Assembly (NCBI GenBank): GCA_040772065.1
Contig: JAXGYX010000001.1
Span: forward strand, 744,001 to 808,000
Direction of reading: 5' to 3'
Origin: JAXGYX01 sp040772065
GTDB taxonomy: Bacteria > Bacillota > Clostridia > Saccharofermentanales > Fastidiosipilaceae
DNA: 64,000 bases
In this document: positions 59,094 to 64,000 of the stretch, in pieces
Numbering within the stretch: the first letter of the stretch is position 1
Layout: each line of letters opens with the position of its first letter
The notes under the pieces: generated by a model
The model's database searches: none
Told to the model about the DNA's origin: nothing
What the model saw: the letters and a program-made list of their open reading frames with translations, nothing else
Program-made: the position numbers and the translations under genes

Positions 59094-60383
59094 TTAATCG
59101 TCCGCTACAGAACAGTTTTCTTTAATGGTAAACACCTCGCCCATATAGTCTCTAAAAGCGACCAAAGGATGTTCGTCGTTCAAAGACCACATGAACAGCC
59201 AATCATAAGGGTTGCCGGAATATAGCTCCGGATAACCTGCGCTCAACAACCGGCCGTTTATTGTCTCCAAACATCTATCCGCGTCGGAGGGCCTGGATAA
59301 ATAGTACACGTCATTTTTACTGATGATCATTTTTGCGCAGTAGGTATAGAACACAAGAAAAATCAACATTTTTCGCATCAATTCATTGTCGGCCAACTCG
59401 CCACGCAGAATTCCATCGATATTTTGCTGGCTCGGGAAACAATAACCGGCATTCAATGGCATCAAAGCGTTTTCGGATAAAATAGATGTCAGTGAACGCT
59501 TGGCGGCATACTTGCTTTCGGTATAATTTGACAAGCCGAGAATTTGCGAGAAGATTGTCCAGGTGGATGAATCCGCACTTGCGACAACAGCATCCTCCGG
59601 TTTTACGTTTTGATTTTGATGGCGAACTTCTTCGTCAATCACTTCTGCGGAACGCATATCCGCATCGCCTTTTTTGTGTCTATTCTCAAATCGATTATAT
59701 TTGTCGATTATGCGGCCTTCTTGAACCGCCAAGCCCTCCGCTTTAGAAATCTCAGTCCAAAGCTCCTGTATATACTGAATGGCGGTGGCATTATTGTATT
59801 GAAAATCACTAATGTTATATGTGATGTATTCGATCAACTTTTCCTTATCGTCAATTTGGTTTATGTACTCAAGGATTGTCCCGGTGTAAAGAACCTCACG
59901 ATTTGGAAGCGTTCTGACCTTTTTGGGCGCAGGAATCCGGTCAATGATTTTATGTGCCTCTGAATATGAAAGTTTGTTCTTTATGCAAAAATAATAAACC
60001 GCCTCGTTTACGGTATGGCAATCAAAACCACGCTCAAACTGGACACGTCTGAAGAAGTCGTTCGTCTCGGCCACGTCCAAGCCAAGAGCGAAGCAAATTT
60101 TATAAGCTGTCAGACGCTTAATTTCCGCGCCCGGTGAAAACCACGCTTTGAAATCACGGGGCGGCTTTACCTTGGCGGCTTTGAACTTTTTACGGAGAAA
60201 TTTCGCTTTAGCGGCAGCATTGGCAGAATCTTCAGTGTAGCCGTGCTCCTGGATAAACGAGGTCAACGCCATATCGAATCCACGAAATAGAGTGGCTGTT
60301 TCAAGAAGGCTTTCCTCATAGCCATCCTCATCCGGCTGCAATGTCTCAGCCTGTATGTTGAGTAATTCTGTGTATTGGCTCAT
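59094..60383 (-). CDS. Uncharacterised 429-aa protein, candidate partner of the kinase-STAND protein
   Basis: ATG 60383 has AAAGGA six bases upstream. The frame continues upstream, but those codons read as IS256 transposase sequence and are not part of this gene. Residues about 45-110 (FLRKKFKAAKVKPPRDFKAW, ITAYKI-like LTAYKICFALGLDVAETNDF) look like a helix-turn-helix or death-fold-like helical module. The C-terminal half is hydrophobic-patch rich without a membrane helix. It lies next to the kinase gene on the same strand, apart from the inserted IS. No named family. Confidence 0.65.
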   Translation of the reverse strand: MSQYTELLNIQAETLQPDEDGYEESLLETATLFRGFDMALTSFIQEHGYTEDSANAAAKAKFLRKKFKAAKVKPPRDFKAWFSPGAEIKRLTAYKICFALGLDVAETNDFFRRVQFERGFDCHTVNEAVYYFCIKNKLSYSEAHKIIDRIPAPKKVRTLPNREVLYTGTILEYINQIDDKEKLIEYITYNISDFQYNNATAIQYIQELWTEISKAEGLAVQEGRIIDKYNRFENRHKKGDADMRSAEVIDEEVRHQNQNVKPEDAVVASADSSTWTIFSQILGLSNYTESKYAAKRSLTSILSENALMPLNAGYCFPSQQNIDGILRGELADNELMRKMLIFLVFYTYCAKMIISKNDVYYLSRPSDADRCLETINGRLLSAGYPELYSGNPYDWLFMWSLNDEHPLVAFRDYMGEVFTIKENCSVADD

Positions 60384-60876
60384 AGAGTATCCTTTCATGT
60401 CTGTCGCCGCTCCGATGCTCTCGCCCTGACCGTCTTCATTCACGGCCATCGCAACTAGAATTGCCACATTCTCATAGCTGCCGCCCCAGTTGCGTTTGAA
60501 TTAGAGGCCATCCAGATATGCGTAAGGATAGTTTATCAGTAATGGGCGGTTGCGCCACTCTTCAATCTTTACATATACTTTTTGATTCAGTTTGCTGACT
60601 GTACCTGCACTGACCTTCGCACCCCACAAGGCTTCGATGATATCTTCCACTCGGCGGACTGAGCGGACTGATACGCCGGCCAGACACATCTCTACAAGAA
60701 CTTCCTCCACACTGATCTCATGTTTTTGATTGTGCGTTAGAGACGACGAGCATTCGTCAGCCGATCTGCTTCTTCGTCAGTAGTGAGTTTAGTCTATCTT
60801 CCACGCTTTGACGAACCATTTCGCCCAAATCCTCTTTCATAATACCTTCGTTTAACTGTATAATTTTCTTAGACAT
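60384..60876 (-). pseudogene. Decayed IS256-family transposase remnant
   Basis: The start at 60876 (SD CAGGAGGAG) reads MSKKIIQLNEGIMKEDLGEM, then the frame breaks after LTKKQIG. It resumes as VEEVLVEMCLAGVSVRSVRR and YPYAYLDGL, meets a stop, and continues FKRNWGGSYENVAILVAMAV to about 60398. Only the N-terminal third or so of a transposase is left; the remainder is gone, and the 429-aa gene begins at the break. A third IS256 lineage in the window. Confidence 0.85.
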
Positions 60877-61066
60877 GGTTCTCCTCCTGGTGATTATTTT
60901 TTTGTGTTTGAAATTTATTTTACCAAGCAGAGGAGACCATGTCTCTTTTAAATTGTGCGAAAAATTTTCGACCTTATCCCGCCCAAATGAGAAAATATTT
61001 GAAAGCTTTTCTCCATTTTTTTGCGAGTGTATATACACTCATTGCTTGCCAGATCTGTTACCGCAA

Positions 61067-62683
61067 TTAATCTAATGAGCAAACATTTTCAGCTCCAAAT
61101 AAGGCTTTCGCCCTTTCAATAATCTTAGGAGTAGGATTGGGATAATAGACAACAAGATTATTCATTGCTCTGGAACAACATACATAGAAAATTCTTTCTG
61201 TTCTTTGTATTACAGACTCTTTATTAGGCGTTTGTTCAAAATAATAATTGAAGTTATAATTGTTCCATCTGCCATTGTCCATTATGACAAGTACATTATC
61301 AAACTCGGCACCCTTAATCCCATGTTGGGTCGAATATGGTGAAAATTCATTATAATATTTGAAATACGCAAGGACTTGCGAAGCAGGTAGCAACTTGATT
61401 TTTTCGTATGTTTCCGAATGGTTTTTAAGAAACTCATTAAAGCCATCATCCTTACGGACAAAATGCTCTATGTCAAATGTCTCAACTAGTTGTTCTATGG
61501 TTATATCAAGATTTGCATGTAGGCGAGATAACGCTTCGCTTATACGTCTTTTATCAGCGGTGTTTTTTATTTTACATTCTATTTCACTGATAACATATGC
61601 AAAATCTTTTTTGCCATAGTAGAATAAAATTCCACCAATTCTCAGAAGATGCCGGGCTAATCGATCAGGTTCATTTCCAACAAGGCGGTCGTTGTTCGGA
61701 TAAGCAGCTAACAGTTCCACAAACCCTAATCGAGTCGCGCTTAATCTATGGGTTAAAAATAACACCCGTGTTTCTTCAAAATTTTCAAAGTCCCATCCAG
61801 AAGCAAAATTACTTGTTTTGAAAGCCTGCAAATCAAATTCATTGTTTGAATAAACAAATGTAGTACTCCCCAATTTATTTGAATAACACCTTCCTTTGTC
61901 CTTTGTCTTTTTTGCAGGCTCTTGTTGAATATCAAAACGTATGCGGTTAAGCAAGTTTATCACATTTATGGCGCAGCGATAGTTGTCCTCTTTTACTACT
62001 TCGTATACATCCCCAGTATCTATATATGACTGAATATTTCCGACACCTGAATCATAAATAGACTGCATTTTGTCTCCAAAAAAGCCAACACATAATCGGT
62101 TATTTGCAGCTGCTTTAATATGCGTTAGGAATATCTCAATCACAGCACGTTGAGTATCCTGATATTCATCTATGAAAATATAATCATACTTATCACATAG
62201 AATTTTTGATAATAGAGGATATGTGGCAAACATATAGTTTGCGATTTTCAACAAATCGTCATGAGAAATAATCCCATGCTCGAGGTCGCGAAAGTTTTGA
62301 TATTCAATATTATTAAACGTCTGCTCATTGATTATAATCTCACCTGTATAGACTAATCCGCTACCTTTATTATCTTTTTCTGCGGATATAAGATTAAGTA
62401 CGCTGCTTTTTAAGTTTTTTTGATACTCTTTAATTTCATCCCACAAAAAATCATGAATAGTAGAAACACGAAGTTTTGTATATGGAGAACGTTCCTTTAT
62501 TTCATCTGCTGCCACATTGGTATATGTTATACAAGCTACATGTGCTTTGGAGTTACTTTGCATGACATGATGAAGTGTTTGTATCAATGTGTATGTTTTA
62601 CCACTCCCAGCACCACCGCTTAACAAGAAATTTTTTTTATACTCAAGGCATGAATTGATTTTTTCCATTACTGTGCCAACCAT
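61067..62683 (-). CDS. gajB: GajB-like UvrD-family helicase of a Gabija defence system
   Basis: ATG 62683 follows AAGGAGGG inside the end of gajA; 538 residues. SF1A motifs in order: I FLLSGGAGSGKTYTLIQTL, Ia CITYTNVAADEIKERS, II YIFIDEYQDTQRAVIEIF, III FFGDKMQSIYDSG, IV DNYRCAINVINLLNRIR, V HGIKGAEFDNVLVIMD, VI RIFYVCCSRAMNNLVV. In Gabija, GajB senses DNA ends and stimulates the GajA nuclease against phage DNA. The full motif set suggests it is intact, though its partner is truncated. Confidence 0.85.
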   Translation of the reverse strand: MVGTVMEKINSCLEYKKNFLLSGGAGSGKTYTLIQTLHHVMQSNSKAHVACITYTNVAADEIKERSPYTKLRVSTIHDFLWDEIKEYQKNLKSSVLNLISAEKDNKGSGLVYTGEIIINEQTFNNIEYQNFRDLEHGIISHDDLLKIANYMFATYPLLSKILCDKYDYIFIDEYQDTQRAVIEIFLTHIKAAANNRLCVGFFGDKMQSIYDSGVGNIQSYIDTGDVYEVVKEDNYRCAINVINLLNRIRFDIQQEPAKKTKDKGRCYSNKLGSTTFVYSNNEFDLQAFKTSNFASGWDFENFEETRVLFLTHRLSATRLGFVELLAAYPNNDRLVGNEPDRLARHLLRIGGILFYYGKKDFAYVISEIECKIKNTADKRRISEALSRLHANLDITIEQLVETFDIEHFVRKDDGFNEFLKNHSETYEKIKLLPASQVLAYFKYYNEFSPYSTQHGIKGAEFDNVLVIMDNGRWNNYNFNYYFEQTPNKESVIQRTERIFYVCCSRAMNNLVVYYPNPTPKIIERAKALFGAENVCSLD

Positions 62684-63513
62684 TCCAAACCCTCCTTTAT
62701 GTATAGTGGGGTTGTCCATTTTTCATTTTCTTTTCCGCCATATAGAAGAACATCTAAAGCGAATGAAGTTTTACTATCAATGCACTTTTCGGAAATTTCA
62801 TAGAAATCTGGAGGTGAATCATCTAATCCGCCGAGGTTCTTTAAACTAGTAAAAATATTTTTATGGTCTATGATAAATTGCAAGTTTTTACAGATAAACG
62901 CATCTTCAAAACTGCGTGCTTGATATCCATTCTCTTCTTTTTGAAAAAGGAGGCGTAATCTTCCATTTTCTTTAAGATTCCAAGAGCCGGTATTATTGTC
63001 ATAAGCCAATGTGATGGGTGAAGTACATAACGATACAATATCTTGCAGATTAGAAAGCTGAGTAAAATGCTTAATTGAAGCATTTGTTGTGGTCGTTCCT
63101 TCTAAAAATCTACATTTTATAGGTCTCCCGTTTTCACCCGGTTTTGCACAATCAAGATCCGTTATGATTAGTGTTTTAATACCTAAAAAACCAAGGAATG
63201 TTGCAAATATATGAGAGTAAGCGCCTACTTCGATCACCGATATATTTTGTGATAGAAGAGGGTCGTGATTCTCAGTCTCTGGGTTCTGTGCGGCAAATTC
63301 ATCGGCTTTTTTCATCATTGCATATATTAACATTCTCTCGGTGTCGCCTTCTATTAAAATGGCTTTATCTGCAAAGAACAGCTCTGCACGATTTAATGTT
63401 ACATACTGCTTAACAAATCTATATGCGGTTGATTGCAAAAGTAAGTCCACTTTTGAAGAACTAAGTTCCTTAGAAATGCAGAAAAACGGAAAATGAACTC
63501 CTAAAACGTCCAA
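62668..63513 (-). pseudogene. gajA: GajA-like OLD-family nuclease, TOPRIM half only
   Basis: 281 residues from a TTG; a stop lies three codons further upstream. The TOPRIM domain is clear: ADKAILIEGDTERMLIYAMM (EGxTE) and TLIITDLDCAKPGENG (DxD), preceded by VKQYVTLNRAELFF, as in full-length GajA. The N-terminal ABC-type ATPase half (about 300 residues in GajA) is missing; an IS30-like transposase lies upstream instead. GajB overlaps its end, the usual Gabija order. Probably inactive, unless a TOPRIM-only form retains activity. Confidence 0.82.
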
Positions 63514-63702
63514 TAACAGTCAAAAAAGTGGTAAACTTCAGTAGAAATAGTCGAAAAAGCCATAACAAAGAGAGGCTGCGTTTTAGATTTATTTTTTGAA
63601 TTACGAAGCCCCTGTGCAAATTATGAAGTTGTACCGTTCAGCAAAGCGACTATTGCATGTCAGAAAAGTGAGCCATTCTGGCAGTTGAGAGACTCTAGTT
63701 GA

Positions 63703-64000
63703 TCACTGGGGTCTCTTAACATTTTTGCTAATTTTACCAAGCAGCAGATTGGGTGATCGCATGACGAGGTCATGATGGATTGGGTAGATCCCGAGCAACT
63801 GAGGCATCTCATCTCCAAAGCAAAAGGAAAAGACTTCGTAGGGAGTGCGATCCCCCAGATCTTTCCTTGTATAGCTGTTGATGTGTGAGGAGAGGAGCAG
63901 TGCGTCATCCATGCTCAATCCTTCAAAGGAATATCCTTTAGGGATCAAACAGCGGACCTCTCGATTCCATCGTTCAACATGTGGTTTTTGAGATGATTGC
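63703..64000 (-). CDS. IS30-like transposase, C-terminal part (5' end outside window)
   Basis: Frame open to the window edge. It reads KPHVERWNREVRCLIPKGYS then SHINSYTRKDLGDRTPYEVF, the typical end of IS30-family integrase cores (N-x-(L/V)-(L/I)R-x-(F/L)IPKG; N..RKxLGxxTP). It follows the truncated gajA, and the intervening 63523-63702 stretch should hold the IS end; no inverted repeat could be matched because the other end is not in view. Confidence 0.75.
   Translation of the reverse strand, partial: QSSQKPHVERWNREVRCLIPKGYSFEGLSMDDALLLSSHINSYTRKDLGDRTPYEVFSFCFGDEMPQLLGIYPIHHDLVMRSPNLLLGKISKNVKRPQ

Overview
The window looks like a piece of a low-GC Gram-positive (Clostridia-like) anaerobe chromosome that has been heavily worked over by mobile DNA. 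AAGGAGG-type ribosome sites, Rho-independent terminators, split transketolases, HicAB, XdhC and corrinoid-activation proteins all fit this. No rRNA, tRNA or CRISPR array was seen. Base composition changes in blocks: AT-rich from about 1.2 to 22 kb and 61 to 63.5 kb, clearly more GC-rich from about 38 to 48 kb, intermediate in the 24-37 kb element and the 51-60 kb block. The window therefore reads as a mosaic.

Region 1 (1-9603, + strand) is a metallocofactor-type operon: the end of a DVU_1553-like AMP-dependent ligase, a TylF-like methyltransferase, a MobA-like nucleotidyltransferase fused to a ModE-type DNA-binding domain, XdhC, a THEP1-like NTPase, a DUF364 metal-chelation protein, a complete FecCD-type ABC importer, and a histidine-phosphatase/HD fusion. 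An IS256-family insertion with an intact 8-bp target duplication cuts off the last codons of that fusion.

Region 2 (11.0-22.5 kb) is a sugar-acid catabolic unit. A divergent CdaR regulator faces glycerate kinase, a D-2-hydroxyacid dehydrogenase, an ApdH/phosphogluconate-dehydrogenase-like oxidoreductase, a two-subunit transketolase and a ribose-type ABC importer. The importer's binding-protein gene is present twice in tandem, and both copies are frameshifted. The unit ends in nested IS scrap (IS3 remnant, IS256 end, a 100-bp fragment copied from region 3) and a second full IS256 copy.

Region 3 (24.2-37.1 kb, + strand) is an integrative element: HicAB, small accessory proteins including a duplicated two-gene module, RecD2-like helicase, DUF4314 protein, ERF annealing protein, SSB, excisionase-like protein and tyrosine integrase. 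Three of its operons begin with the same promoter (CTGACA-N17-TACACT) followed by the same about 100-nt structured leader, whose hairpins covary and which ends in a terminator. This is the strongest candidate for an undescribed regulatory RNA here.

Region 4 (37.9-50.4 kb) is GC-richer at first. It holds a ferredoxin/ASKHA corrinoid activator, a tryptophanase-like lyase, a fused glutamate-mutase-like B12 protein and an opine-dehydrogenase-like protein, an unusual set suggesting an unrecognised amino-acid pathway. A decayed serine acetyltransferase among three short tandem repeats, an ABC exporter, a MATE pump and a zinc protease follow.

Region 5 (50.9-64 kb, - strand) resembles a defence or stress island: a repeat lipoprotein, small membrane proteins, a NERD protein, a 1099-aa kinase-STAND NTPase-helical-repeat protein, an uncharacterised 429-aa partner candidate, and a Gabija pair (GajB intact, GajA reduced to its TOPRIM half). 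IS256- and IS30-family elements break it up.
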